Assembly: GCA_910578035.1 (NCBI GenBank)
Contig: CAJTOB010000013.1
Location: forward strand, 1 to 55,901
Reading direction: 5' to 3'
From: an uncultured Muribaculaceae bacterium
Lineage (GTDB): Bacteria > Bacteroidota > Bacteroidia > Bacteroidales > Muribaculaceae
Length of the DNA: 55,901 bases
Both the position numbers and the translations under genes were made by a program. Shown one piece after another: positions 37,491-45,949 of the stretch. Within the stretch, counting starts at the first letter, position 1. Every line of letters begins with the position of its first letter. The notes under the pieces are model-generated. The model was given only the letters and a program-made list of their open reading frames with translations, did no database searches and was not told the origin of the DNA.

Positions 37491-38645
37491 ATGAACGACA
37501 TATTTGCAAAAGACCGCAGGGGCTTTCTGAAGACCATGGCAGCCATCGGCGCAGCATTGTCGATAAATCCTGTGCTCGACAAGGTTCATGCAGCTGAAAG
37601 TGTGCTATCGGGTAAGGACACGGCAAATGTAGAATCCGACAGAATGCAATACCGCACCCTCGGTTCTGGAAAAGCCGCTATGAAAGTGTCGGCACTCGGA
37701 TTCGGAGTGATGGGAATGAACTACAACCGATCGCAGTCGCCCGACCGAAAGAAGTGTATCCGACTGATACATGAGGCTGTTGACAGAGGTGTGACCTTGT
37801 TTGACACAGCTATTATATACGGTCCGCTGAAAAACGAATTGCTCGCAGGCGAAGCTCTTGAACCATACAAGGGGCGTGTGAATGTGACAACGAAATTCGG
37901 TCATGAGGTCATCGACGGCAGAGGAACCGGGCGGCAGGACAGCAGTCGCGCCACAGTGCGACGGTATTGCGAAGAATCGCTGAAACGGCTGCGCATAGAT
38001 TCCATACCCTTGTTTTATCAGCACCGATATGACCGCAATACCTCAATCGAGGAAGTTGCCGAAACAATCAGCGAGCTTATCAGAGAAGGCAAGGTGCAAC
38101 GCTGGGGATTATGCGAGGTGAGCGCCGATACAATACGCAAGGCTCATGCAGTCTGCCCGTTGACAGCCATCCAGAGCGAATATCATCTGATGCACCGCGA
38201 TGTGGAGATAAACGGTGTTCTGGATATCTGTCGTGAACTCGGCATCGGATTTGTGCCATACAGCCCGCTCAACCGTGGATTTCTCGGAGGCTGCATAAAT
38301 GAATACACCCGCTTTGACACCAATAACGACAACCGCCACACATTGCCGCGTTTCCAGCCGGAGGCTATACGGGCCAACACCCGGATAGTAAATGAGCTAC
38401 AGCAGTTCGGACGGGATAGGGGTATGACCTCCTCGCAGGTAGCACTCGGATGGTTGTTGCACAAAGCATCGTGGATAGTACCCATACCCGGCACAACCAA
38501 GCATTCCCATCTTGAAGAGAATCTTCATACGCTCACTTTTGATGTCTCAGAAGAGGAATGGCGCACCCTTGAGAGAGCGGTCGCCGCTATCCCGGTAGTC
38601 GGCGACAGATATAATGCCGAGCAACAAAAGCAAGTCGGACACTGA
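37491..38645 (+). CDS. Aldo/keto reductase with Tat-type signal
   Basis: About 384 residues from ATG 37491, chosen from the promoter position and the signal. Residues 8-35 read KDRRGFLKTMAAIGAALS, a twin-arginine signal, so the enzyme is probably folded with its cofactor and exported. The AKR barrel starts at YRTLGSGKAAMKVSALGFGVMGMN; catalytic Asp and Tyr lie in FDTAIIYG, Lys in VTTKFG and His in YQHRYD. The C-terminal GTTKHSHLEENL loop binds NADPH. AKRs reduce aldehydes and ketones. It follows an AraC gene and precedes an exported flavodoxin. Supply of NADPH outside the cytosol is unexplained. Confidence 0.88.
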   Translation: MNDIFAKDRRGFLKTMAAIGAALSINPVLDKVHAAESVLSGKDTANVESDRMQYRTLGSGKAAMKVSALGFGVMGMNYNRSQSPDRKKCIRLIHEAVDRGVTLFDTAIIYGPLKNELLAGEALEPYKGRVNVTTKFGHEVIDGRGTGRQDSSRATVRRYCEESLKRLRIDSIPLFYQHRYDRNTSIEEVAETISELIREGKVQRWGLCEVSADTIRKAHAVCPLTAIQSEYHLMHRDVEINGVLDICRELGIGFVPYSPLNRGFLGGCINEYTRFDTNNDNRHTLPRFQPEAIRANTRIVNELQQFGRDRGMTSSQVALGWLLHKASWIVPIPGTTKHSHLEENLHTLTFDVSEEEWRTLERAVAAIPVVGDRYNAEQQKQVGH

Positions 38646-38651
38646 CATACC

Positions 38652-38714
38652 GTAACTTTGGTATATTTGTCTGTAATTCTGGTACATTTATAAAAATATC
38701 TATAATTAATTTTG
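38652..38714 (+). promoter_or_regulatory. Tandem AraC-type sites and -7 element of the flavodoxin operon
   Basis: GTAACTTTGGTATATTT (38652) and GTAATTCTGGTACATTT (38673) are direct repeats 21 bp apart. The -7 element TAATTTTG is at 38707-38714, 34 nt after the start of the second repeat. The same motif and spacing recur twice at 51134-51244, next to a different AraC gene. Confidence 0.65.
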
Positions 38715-38735
38715 CACCATAAACTCAACGGACAC

Positions 38736-39458
38736 ATGAGGACAGTTATATTTATAATTCTTGCAATGATTACGGCTGCAAGTGTAAAGGCAAAAACATT
38801 AGTTCTATATTACAGCTATACCAATAATGTAGAGCGGATAGTCAATGAACTCCGCTCAAAAATAGACGCCGACGTTCTGGAAATCGAACCAGCACAAAAG
38901 GGTCTCGACTATGCAGCAAACAATTATGCCATAGGCAGCGCGCAGATTGCGGCCATACGCAATAATCCTGATGACATGACTTCATATCCTGCAATTGACC
39001 CTGTAAATGTGAATCTGTCGGATTATGACTGCATAATTATCGGTGCTCCGCTTTGGTGGAGCAATATGGCGGCTCCACTACAGACTTTCCTGTTTCAATA
39101 CGGCAAGGAGATGGCGGGGAAGAAAATCGGGCTTATCGTTTCAAGTGCAAGCAGCGGCATAAGCGGCGTCGAGGCCGATGCTAAGCGTCTGATACCCGGT
39201 GGAGATTTCCAGTCTCCGTCGCTCTGGATACGGTCTTCCCAAACTTCAAACTCCGGTGCAGTGCTTGACAACTGGCTGAAGGAAATAAATTACAACAGCC
39301 TTATATCCGGCATCAGTCATATTTCGACTGAACCCGACGAGATATATACTATATATACTCTCTCCGGTGTGAGACTCCCCTCCGATGCCCACTCTACCGC
39401 AGGATTATCATCAGGGATATATATCATAAACGGAAAGAAAAATATTATATCAAAATGA
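38736..39458 (+). CDS. Exported flavodoxin with C-terminal sorting-type tail
   Basis: About 240 residues from ATG 38736 (an earlier in-frame start lies at 38712, close to the -7). The Sec signal is MRTVIFIILAMITAASVKA. The flavodoxin fold shows LVLYYSYTNNVERIV (FMN phosphate loop) and GAPLWWSNMAAPLQTFL. The last 45 residues are an added tail (EIYTIYTLSGVRL to SSGIYIINGKK) like the C-terminal domains of Bacteroidetes secreted proteins and like the tail of the cyclophilin-like protein at 52933. Flavodoxins carry electrons through FMN; an exported one suggests periplasmic or surface redox work. Its stop overlaps the next start (ATGA). Confidence 0.83.
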   Translation: MRTVIFIILAMITAASVKAKTLVLYYSYTNNVERIVNELRSKIDADVLEIEPAQKGLDYAANNYAIGSAQIAAIRNNPDDMTSYPAIDPVNVNLSDYDCIIIGAPLWWSNMAAPLQTFLFQYGKEMAGKKIGLIVSSASSGISGVEADAKRLIPGGDFQSPSLWIRSSQTSNSGAVLDNWLKEINYNSLISGISHISTEPDEIYTIYTLSGVRLPSDAHSTAGLSSGIYIINGKKNIISK

Positions 39459-40276
39459 AAAGAATAACAATAGTATAGCTGGCGATATCGGCAATGGCAC
39501 CTAATATTATTATGGCACAGCAGAAAATAGTTCAGACAGCCGGGCACGAACAGCTTGGCGATTTTGCGCCGGAATTCGCCCGGCTCAACGATGATATCCT
39601 TTTCGGAGAGGTCTGGAGCCGCAACGACCTTCTTTCTTTGCGAGACCGCAGCCTTGTGACAATCACATCGCTTATTTCATAGGGCATTACCGACAGTTCG
39701 CTGACCTATCATCTTCAGGAGGCGAAGAAGAACGGAATAACCCGCACGGAAATTGCCGAAATCCTGACTCATGTAGCATTCTACGCCGGGTGGCCCAAGG
39801 CTTGGGCTGCATTTCGTCTTGCAAAAGATGTATGGAAAGATGACATCAAGGGAATTGATGCAAAGAATGAATTTGCCCGCTCAATGATATTCCCGATAGG
39901 CGAACCGAATACAGCCTATGCAGAGTATTTCACAGGCAACAGTTACCTTGCCCCACTCTCGACCGAACAGATTTCATTCTCAAACGTGACATTCGAGCCC
40001 GGTTGCCGCAACAACTGGCACATTCACAAAGCAGACACCGGGGGCGGACAGATGCTCGTAGGAGTGGCCGGACGCGGCTGGTATCAGGAGGAAGGGAAGC
40101 CGGCGATCGAGATACTTCCCGGCACTGTAATCCATATACCGGCCAACGTCAAGCACTGGCATGGAGCGGCAAAAGACTCATGGTTTGCGCATCTCGCATT
40201 CAGTGTGACAGGCACAAACACAGAAAACATCTGGCTTGAGCCTGTCTCAGACACCGAATACGAGATACTCAAATAA
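39455..40276 (+). pseudogene. Carboxymuconolactone decarboxylase-cupin gene with two in-frame TAG codons
   Basis: Translation starts at ATG 39455, overlapping the flavodoxin stop. One frame runs to 40276 but is interrupted by TAG at 39476-39478 in the signal peptide (MKRITIV, stop, LAISA) and by TAG at 39680-39682 inside ITSLIS-stop-GITDSSLTYHL, where relatives usually have Gln. Everything else is intact: a CMD-like helical domain (APEFARLNDDILFGEVW, EILTHVAFYAGWPKAW) and a cupin (RNNWHIHKADTGGGQMLVG, IHIPANVKHWHGA) with metal-binding His residues. The family acts on small reactive or peroxide-type substrates. A recently broken gene is the simplest reading. Reinitiation could still make the cupin part. 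Confidence 0.8.
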
Positions 40277-40289
40277 GCGTATTAGTCAA

Positions 40290-41792
40290 TCATATACCGG
40301 GGCGCTTATCCCAGGTCGGATGAGCAGGGTCTTCTGCTGTAAGCGCCTCGGCAAGATCAATTTCAAGGGCCTCGGCGAGCATTCGGCCATATTCTTCATC
40401 GGCATTATGGCAGGCGCGCACATGTCGCTGCTTTATGAACAGAGGCACCTCTTTCATCTGAGCCGCCGTGTTGCGGCAGGTTGCAAGTTTGTCGTCGCTG
40501 CTCATAAGCCGCCAGAGTTTTCCGGGCTGAGTATAGTAGTCATCATCGTACTCCCGTTCGTCATATGTGTACGCCTCTCCATCGAGAGCAAGCGGGGGCT
40601 CCTTAAGCGAAGGATTGTCGCTCCATTCGCCTGAGCTGTTTGGCTCGTATGCGATGGTGCGGCCATAGTTGCCATCTGTTCGCATCTGCCCGTCGCGATG
40701 ATATGAATGGAAGGGGCATCTGGGCTGATTTACCGGAATGAGATTGTTGTTAACCCCAAGGCGGTAGCGCTGTGCATCGCCATAGGAGAAAAGTCTGCCT
40801 TGAAGCATTTTGTCGGGAGAGAAACCGATTCCGTCGACTATGTTGGCCGGATTGAAAGCCGCCTGTTCGATTTCTGCGAAGAAATTCTCCGGATTTCGGT
40901 TAAGTTCCAGAATCCCGACATCCCTCAGCGGGAAATCTTTATGATACCACACTTTTGTGAGGTCAAAAGGATTTATATGGTATTTTCGGGCTTCGTCTTC
41001 GGTCATAAGCTGAATCTGAAGCTTCCAGCGCGGAAAATCGCCCCTTTCAATAGCTTCGAAAAGGTCGCGCTGATGCGACTCGCGGTCTTTGGCAATTATG
41101 GCCTCGGCTTCTTCATCGCTGAGATTTTTGATTCCCTGAAGTGTGCGAAAATGAAATTTCACCCACGTGCGACGGTTATTCCTGTCGATAAAACTGTAGG
41201 TATGGCTACCGAAGCCATGCATATGGCGGAATGACGCCGGAATGCCTCGCGGCGACATGGTGATGGTAATCTGATGCAGAGCTTCGGGGAGAAGTGTCCA
41301 GAAATCCCAGTTGGCGGTCGGATTTCGCATGCCAGTCCGAGGGTCGCGTTTGATAGCGTGGTTCAGGTCGGGGAATTTAAGCGGGTCGCGAAGAAAAAAC
41401 ACGGGAGTGTTATTGCCAACAAGATCCCAATTGCCTTCATCGGTATAAAACTTCATGGCAAAACCGCGTATATCACGTTCGGCATCGGCGGCACCACGCT
41501 CTCCTGCAACGGTAGAGAATCGTACCAGACAAGGTGTCTGCTTACCGATTTCAGAGAAAATGGAGGCTCTGGTAAATTCTGAGATATCGTGAGTTACAGT
41601 GAACGTGCCGAATGCGCCTGAGCCTTTGGCATGCATGCGGCGTTCGGGAATTACTTCGCGGTCGAAGTGAGCAATTTTCTCAAGATACCACGGGTTTGTG
41701 GCAGTAACGGGGCCACGCAGACCTGCGGTCTGTACATTCTGGTTGTCGGCGACAGGGCGCCCGTTTTCAGCGGTGAGTCTTTTTTTGTCCAT
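40290..41792 (-). CDS. katA: Haem catalase
   Basis: About 500 residues from ATG 41792 (MDKKRLTAENGRPVADNQN); the frame is open 27 nt further up only through a TTG. Monofunctional catalase landmarks are distal His in RRMHAKGSGAFGTFTVT, Asn in WDLVGNNTPVFF, and proximal Tyr in GRLFSYGDAQRYRLG. Size and the compact C-terminus fit the small-subunit clade 3 catalases found in Bacteroides. It converts hydrogen peroxide to water and oxygen in the cytosol. It is convergent with the broken CMD-cupin gene, only 13 nt apart. A weak -7-like TATGTTTT (41847-41840, minus strand) lies about 48 nt upstream. Confidence 0.95.
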   Translation of the reverse strand: MDKKRLTAENGRPVADNQNVQTAGLRGPVTATNPWYLEKIAHFDREVIPERRMHAKGSGAFGTFTVTHDISEFTRASIFSEIGKQTPCLVRFSTVAGERGAADAERDIRGFAMKFYTDEGNWDLVGNNTPVFFLRDPLKFPDLNHAIKRDPRTGMRNPTANWDFWTLLPEALHQITITMSPRGIPASFRHMHGFGSHTYSFIDRNNRRTWVKFHFRTLQGIKNLSDEEAEAIIAKDRESHQRDLFEAIERGDFPRWKLQIQLMTEDEARKYHINPFDLTKVWYHKDFPLRDVGILELNRNPENFFAEIEQAAFNPANIVDGIGFSPDKMLQGRLFSYGDAQRYRLGVNNNLIPVNQPRCPFHSYHRDGQMRTDGNYGRTIAYEPNSSGEWSDNPSLKEPPLALDGEAYTYDEREYDDDYYTQPGKLWRLMSSDDKLATCRNTAAQMKEVPLFIKQRHVRACHNADEEYGRMLAEALEIDLAEALTAEDPAHPTWDKRPGI

Positions 41793-41907
41793 ACAATCAC
41801 AATGTTTATTTTGAGCCAATCCGGCTCTTAACAGTGATTAAAACATAGACATGTATTGAATAGTTTGAGATTCGGTAGGATTTTTATGATATAATAATTT
41901 ACTTTTG

Positions 41908-41915
41908 TAACTTTG
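41908..41915 (+). promoter_or_regulatory. -7 element (TAACTTTG) before a structured leader
   Basis: TAACTTTG matches TAnnTTTG exactly. Transcription would start near 41922, at the first base of the predicted outer stem of the RNA described next. Confidence 0.55.
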
Positions 41916-41919
41916 TGGC

Positions 41920-41991
41920 ATGGAGGTCCGATGTTTCCCGCATAACAGAAGTTAATGCGGAAGCCCGTAGCCTCCGGCCTACACTTTTTTT
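41920..41991 (+). ncRNA. Candidate structured RNA or attenuator upstream of yciI operon
   Basis: About 70 nt directly after a TAACTTTG promoter can fold with an outer stem GGAGG (41922-41926) to CCTCC (41971-41975) and an inner stem CCGCAT (41938-41943) to ATGCGG (41955-41960). It ends in seven T (41985-41991). A competing hairpin GTAG...CTAC next to the T-run could act as a terminator. This suits a small RNA or a riboswitch-type leader for the gene at 42005. It matches no family I can name with confidence. Confidence 0.4.
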
Positions 41992-42004
41992 AATGTGAAC
42001 CGCT

Positions 42005-42295
42005 ATGTTTATCGCAATTCTAACTTATAAGAAACCGCTTGAAGAAGTTGACCGTCATCTTCAGGCGCACCGCGACTATCTTGCCGAGCATTATGCTGCA
42101 GACGATTTCATCGCCTCCGGCCCCCAGACTCCCCGCATTGGCGGTGTGATAATGATAAAGGCAGACAATCGTGCGACAGTGGATTCCATCATTGCACATG
42201 ACCCATTCAAAATCAACGGAATCGCCGACTATCAGATTGTGGAGTTTACTCCGACAATGTTCTGCGATCCGAGTCTTTCCAATATTCTAAAATAA
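42005..42295 (+). CDS. YciI family protein
   Basis: This encodes 96 residues, the full length of the YCII family, with a ferredoxin-like fold. It has the conserved His in LQAHRDYLAEH and the His-Asp pair in IIAHDPFKINGIADYQIVEF. The family is structurally related to dioxygenase and dehydrochlorinase-type enzymes and is mostly uncharacterised. It is the first gene of a tightly spaced run, with the next gene 5 nt away, behind the candidate RNA leader. A role in small-molecule detoxification is a guess. Confidence 0.85.
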   Translation: MFIAILTYKKPLEEVDRHLQAHRDYLAEHYAADDFIASGPQTPRIGGVIMIKADNRATVDSIIAHDPFKINGIADYQIVEFTPTMFCDPSLSNILK

Positions 42296-42300
42296 TTAAT

Positions 42301-42909
42301 ATGAGCAACGAAATACTATATGTTCTGCTTCCGGACTTCGCGTCACATGAAATGGTCTATCTTATGGAGGCCATAAGCAGTGACGAACAACAGTTGAAAG
42401 CGAATCCCAAATATATCAATAAAATCATTGCGCCTACTACGGAGCCTGTCACGGCCATTGGCGGATTCCAAGTGTTGCCTGATTACTCGTTTGAAGATAT
42501 GCCGGATGATTATGCCGCACTCGTTCTGATAGGCGGTTATGGCTGGCTCACTCCGGCAGCAGATATGGTTACACCCATTGTCCGTAAGGCATTGGATAAA
42601 GGCATAACTGTCGGAGCCATCTGCAATGGTGCATCATTCATGGCTAAATGCGGTTTTCTCAATAATGTCAAGCACACAGGCAATGGACTCGACCAATTGA
42701 AAATGTGGGGAGGCGAAAATTATATCAATCCGGAAGGATACGTCCATCAGCAGGCTGTTTCAGATGGAGGCATAGTGACCGCCAATGGGTCCGGTGTTCT
42801 CGAATTTACTAAAGAGCTATTGATGCTTCTTGAAAACGACACGCCCGAACGCATCGAAATGTACTATCAATTCAACAAACAAGGATTCTGCGCTCTTTTT
42901 CCCGGATAA
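42301..42909 (+). CDS. DJ-1/PfpI family protein
   Basis: This encodes 202 residues. The Rossmann-like glutamine amidotransferase fold is shown by EILYVLLPDFASHEMVYLMEAI, DYAALVLIGGYGW and the nucleophile elbow VGAICNGASFMAKCGFL with the reactive Cys. KHTGNGLDQLKMWGG and VTANGSGVLEFTKELL complete the core. The family includes proteases, deglycases and amidases acting on small damaged metabolites. The neighbours YciI upstream (5 nt) and TfoX-like downstream (4 nt) make a compact operon. Substrate unknown. Confidence 0.85.
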   Translation: MSNEILYVLLPDFASHEMVYLMEAISSDEQQLKANPKYINKIIAPTTEPVTAIGGFQVLPDYSFEDMPDDYAALVLIGGYGWLTPAADMVTPIVRKALDKGITVGAICNGASFMAKCGFLNNVKHTGNGLDQLKMWGGENYINPEGYVHQQAVSDGGIVTANGSGVLEFTKELLMLLENDTPERIEMYYQFNKQGFCALFPG

Positions 42910-42913
42910 TATA

Positions 42914-43228
42914 ATGGCTTGTTCGACCGACTTTATAAAATCTGTCTGCAATGCGCTTGCCCCATTGGGCGAGGTTCACAGTCGCAAGATGATGGGTGAT
43001 TACATCATCTACGTCAATAAAAAATGCGTAATCACTGCCTGCGACAATATCGCTTACGTCAAGAAACTACCTTGTATTGCCGAAATGATGTCAGATGCCG
43101 AGTGCGGTTGCCCATATCCGGGTGCAAAAGAAGCTTATATTCTTGATTTTACAGACTCCCGTAAAGTCCTCAAAGTAATTGAAGCCCTCTGGAATGTCGT
43201 GCCATTCCCGAAATCAAAGAAAAAGTAA
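42914..43228 (+). CDS. TfoX N-terminal domain protein
   Basis: About 104 residues from ATG 42914, 4 nt after the PfpI stop; the frame is open upstream, but inside the previous gene. It consists only of the TfoX/Sxy N-terminal domain: FIKSVCNALAPLGEVHSRKMMGDYIIYVNKKCV, then CGCPYPGAKEAYILDF and the final helix. Full-length TfoX regulates competence in Gammaproteobacteria. Stand-alone N-terminal domains like this one are common and uncharacterised, so no competence role is claimed. The basic tail PKSKKK may contact nucleic acid. Confidence 0.82.
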   Translation: MACSTDFIKSVCNALAPLGEVHSRKMMGDYIIYVNKKCVITACDNIAYVKKLPCIAEMMSDAECGCPYPGAKEAYILDFTDSRKVLKVIEALWNVVPFPKSKKK

Positions 43229-43254
43229 AATGACGACTATTAAATGAAGTTTAT

Positions 43255-43887
43255 ATGGCATATTATACTGTTTACTGGCCTCAGGACTGGTTGGAGGAAC
43301 TAAGAAAATCAGATGACACAGGGCCTATAAAAGTAGTGTTTGGCAGCATCCACTCAAGGATGCCGTCAATAGCATCTATAAAAGAAGGAGATATCGTATT
43401 CCCGGTTTCATTGCTCGACAGGCATCTCTACATAATGGCAAGACTGGAAGTGACTCATAAAGAGAGAGCCTTTGACTATTGCATAAGAGAACTTGGAGCT
43501 CATTACAGATCCCTTATTCCCGAAGGCGTTGTCGTTAAGACCTCCGACACATTCTTTTGTGCAAAAGATGCATCTTATAAATGCCTTGAGAGTGTGCCTG
43601 AGAATCTCACGATGATTATTCCCTGCGACAAACCACATTGCAAGCATCAGGAACCGTTTAATTGCTGTGCAGAATGGGCAGTATGGGGAGAAAATGGCAG
43701 TGTTATCAAACCACGTCTCATTCCTGGTGAACTTGTGCCACTTCTTAGATTCGGTTATCCGAAGAGTAAAGAGAAGCCATTACGAATTAGTTCAAAAGGA
43801 GTAGTGTTGGCTCAAAGTATAGCTGCGACCCGGCGTTTGTCGGAGGAATCCGCACTGATTTTTGAAGAAGTCATTAAGAACGCTTGA
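43255..43887 (+). CDS. Hypothetical protein
   Basis: This encodes 210 residues with no signal peptide or membrane helix. The start MAYYTVYWPQDWLEELR and the segments IKEGDIVFPVSLLDRHLYIMARLEV and PCDKPHCKHQEPFNCCAEWAVWGENG stand out. The His/Cys cluster in the last could bind metal. I do not recognise the family; a beta-rich sensor or effector-type domain is possible. It lies 26 nt after the TfoX-like gene on the same strand and probably belongs to that operon. Confidence 0.65.
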   Translation: MAYYTVYWPQDWLEELRKSDDTGPIKVVFGSIHSRMPSIASIKEGDIVFPVSLLDRHLYIMARLEVTHKERAFDYCIRELGAHYRSLIPEGVVVKTSDTFFCAKDASYKCLESVPENLTMIIPCDKPHCKHQEPFNCCAEWAVWGENGSVIKPRLIPGELVPLLRFGYPKSKEKPLRISSKGVVLAQSIAATRRLSEESALIFEEVIKNA

Positions 43888-43993
43888 CTACAACAGCTCT
43901 GAAATAACCCAAATCACGGAGCGGTTCTTCACCGTTACCATCAAAGAACTACCCGATGATGAGTTCTTTGCAAGGCAAAGCGCTAAAGCGTGA
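43883..43993 (+). pseudogene. Possible gene tail remnant
   Basis: The frame from 43883 reads SSEITQITERFFTVTIKELP and ends in TGA at 43991. It looks like the C-terminal tail of a larger protein, perhaps an ATP-binding or AlbA-type regulator (a guess). No start codon or upstream body is present, as it begins within the end of the preceding gene. The rest of the 154-bp gap shows nothing clear. Confidence 0.25.
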
Positions 43994-44041
43994 TGGTATC
44001 GGTAGCATGTCAATAGACGAGATAAAAAGCGACTACAAGCA

Positions 44042-44611
44042 ATGAAGGTAATAGGTATCAACGGAAGTGCCCGCAAAGACGGGAACACAGCCCTGATTAT
44101 CAGCAAGGTCTTTAATGAACTCAATAAAGAGGGTATCGAAACAGAACTGATACAGTTGGCTGAATATGAAATACAGCCGTGTCGCGGATGTTTTGCCTGT
44201 AAAGGCAGAGGCAACTGTGTGTTGGCAAATGATGGATTTGCTGAGATATTCAGCCGGATATTGAGGGCGGACGGCATTATCCTCGGATCGCCGGTATATT
44301 CCGCTGATGTGTCCGCAAAGATGAAAGCCTTTCTGGAACGTGGTGGCGTTGTCGTAGCAACCAATCCGGGGCTTCTTCGCCATAAGGTTGGTGCCTCGGT
44401 TGCTGCGGTGCGTCGCGGTGGCGGCATGACTACCGTTGACACCATGAATCACTTCATGCTCAATAAAGAGATCATTGTCGTTGGCTCAACGTATTGGAAC
44501 ATGGTCTATGGCAAGAATATCGGTGATGTCCTCAATGATGAGGAAGGCATGGCTAATATGCGTAACCTCGGCAAAAATATGAGTTTTGCCCTTAAAAAAA
44601 TCAGATTATGA
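44042..44611 (+). CDS. Flavodoxin family FMN reductase-type protein (cytosolic)
   Basis: This encodes 189 residues. KVIGINGSARKDGNTALII is the FMN phosphate-binding loop of NADPH-dependent FMN reductases. The CRGCFACKGRGNCV cysteine motif follows, then ADGIILGSPVYSADVSAKMKAFLER. The Cys pairs are those seen in iron-sulfur flavoprotein-like members, though fewer than needed for a classical cluster. There is no signal, so it is cytosolic. It is clearly paralogous to the exported protein at 54689. Its stop overlaps the next gene by 4 bp. Confidence 0.88.
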   Translation: MKVIGINGSARKDGNTALIISKVFNELNKEGIETELIQLAEYEIQPCRGCFACKGRGNCVLANDGFAEIFSRILRADGIILGSPVYSADVSAKMKAFLERGGVVVATNPGLLRHKVGASVAAVRRGGGMTTVDTMNHFMLNKEIIVVGSTYWNMVYGKNIGDVLNDEEGMANMRNLGKNMSFALKKIRL

Positions 44612-45213
44612 ATGTAAAGGCAGAGTTGCTGCGGTTTATTGAAAACAACAACAACTTGCGGCTTAATGACGTAAATATTGAGTCGGAGACGATACGTGCC
44701 ATCATGATAAATGAAGTTGTTCCGGTTGATTCTGACGATGATTTCTACGGAAAGTCTGACGCTGCATATATGTCGACTACAATCCCGCTGTTCCGAAAAG
44801 CGGGAATAGAGGTAAATAATATTCAGGATATATTGAACCTCGGCATTTATATTACAAACGCCGTTAAGACACCTAAATCGGAATACGCTGTTTCAAAGGA
44901 AAGCATTGAAGAAAGTCTGCCGTATCTTGAAAAGGAACTTGAGCTGTTTCCCAATCTTCAGGTTGTGATGCTGATGGGTGATGTGGCGAAAAAAGCCTTT
45001 AATATGATAAGCAAAAAGGCAAGCAGGAAAAATGCCGTACCAAGTGTATCTACCTACAAATTGCGTAATACTGAGATTTTCTATAACGGATGGCGCATAC
45101 TGCCCTCCTATATCATGACAGGACAAAACCTCCTTATCGAAAAATCAAAGTTCCAAATGGCGTCAGAGGATATTGCCTTGATGTATAGACTGATAAATAA
45201 CAATAGAAAGTAA
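44608..45213 (+). CDS. Uracil-DNA glycosylase superfamily-like protein
   Basis: This encodes 201 residues. IRAIMINEVVPV, LGIYITNAVKTPKSEYAVSKESIEESLPYLEKELELF and QVVMLMGDVAKKAFN follow the order seen in the UDG-like fold, where the last strand-turn normally reads LG..A. The usual catalytic motif GQDPY is not present, so DNA repair activity is doubtful. It is translationally coupled to the flavodoxin upstream (4-bp overlap) and lies 6 nt before the HEAT-like gene. A nucleotide- or DNA-related function is plausible but untested. Confidence 0.65.
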   Translation: MNVKAELLRFIENNNNLRLNDVNIESETIRAIMINEVVPVDSDDDFYGKSDAAYMSTTIPLFRKAGIEVNNIQDILNLGIYITNAVKTPKSEYAVSKESIEESLPYLEKELELFPNLQVVMLMGDVAKKAFNMISKKASRKNAVPSVSTYKLRNTEIFYNGWRILPSYIMTGQNLLIEKSKFQMASEDIALMYRLINNNRK

Positions 45214-45219
45214 TCTTCT

Positions 45220-45912
45220 ATGGATGCCATTACGAAAGAAGCCGTTTTAGACCTAATAGACAGGATGCGTACCCCCGACCTGGAGGCAAAGGGTTTTTAT
45301 GAGGGGACAGCCCAATGGGCTGCGTGGCAGGAGGCCCGCAATCTGACGGATATGTCGCTTCTGCCGGTGCTGGAAGATATTATCTGTGAACATCCCGGCG
45401 CAGAAGGGAAAGATGTCCGTAAAACGGCTTATTTCATTTATCATAAACTCCTTGTACATCGGTTTGAAGAGGCGGGATTCGCTTTCCTGCTTGGACGGCT
45501 CGCCAAAGAAATCACAAAAGGCAATGCCATCTGGTGGGTTGACTATCTTGAAAATATAGACGTACAACCGGAAACTCCTGTGCATACTCTGCTTTCAATA
45601 GCCTCGCACGGAGACAAGGATGACTTGAAATGGATAAGCCGCATCATCGAGGAATATGGCGCAAAAGGCAATATTGAATCCCGCAATGCGCTGCCTGATT
45701 TGAAAGAGCGGCTAAAGGCAGCATCTAAAACCGTGCGTCAGGCGACAGCCGATATTCTGAAAGAACATGGAGTCGTGTCGAAATTTGATATGCAGCGGTT
45801 GCCGGACGAGGACAGCGCACTTCTTTACGAAGCACTGAAAGCAGGTGTCATGGAGGAATACGGCATCAGCCACAAACGGCTGGACAAACTCATCGGAGAA
45901 GTTCTAAAGTAA
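45220..45912 (+). CDS. HEAT-like helical repeat protein
   Basis: This encodes 230 residues, almost all predicted helical, with repeating amphipathic pairs: LLPVLEDIICEH, RKTAYFIYHKLLVHRF, EAGFAFLLGRLAKE, VHTLLSIASHGDKDDLKWISRIIEEYGAKGN and LKERLKAASKTVRQATADILKEHG. This resembles HEAT or Armadillo-type scaffolds that bind other proteins. It has no catalytic motif and no signal. It is packed between the UDG-like and DUF6194-Sel1 genes, suggesting one transcription unit. Function unknown. Confidence 0.65.
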   Translation: MDAITKEAVLDLIDRMRTPDLEAKGFYEGTAQWAAWQEARNLTDMSLLPVLEDIICEHPGAEGKDVRKTAYFIYHKLLVHRFEEAGFAFLLGRLAKEITKGNAIWWVDYLENIDVQPETPVHTLLSIASHGDKDDLKWISRIIEEYGAKGNIESRNALPDLKERLKAASKTVRQATADILKEHGVVSKFDMQRLPDEDSALLYEALKAGVMEEYGISHKRLDKLIGEVLK

Positions 45913-45949
45913 GTATTGGCTTAATTTTGAATGAAAAACTGATTGCAAT

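Noticed and set aside
39455..40276. Genome-wide reassignment of TAG
   Set aside because: RF1 in the window is intact and TAG ends other real genes, for example at 37394 and 48199.
41930..41970. Resemblance of the yciI leader to 5S rRNA (ACAGAAGTTAA)
   Set aside because: Only about 11 bases match, and the surrounding helices and length do not fit 5S rRNA.
41916..41991. A fluoride-type riboswitch reading of the yciI leader
   Set aside because: GGAGG...CCTCC looks loosely similar, but the conserved unpaired positions and 3' end do not match, and no fluoride channel gene follows.
43888..44041. A second small frame before the flavodoxin ending IDEIKSDYKQ
   Set aside because: Too short, no promoter or family; it may be an antitoxin-like scrap, but this cannot be supported.
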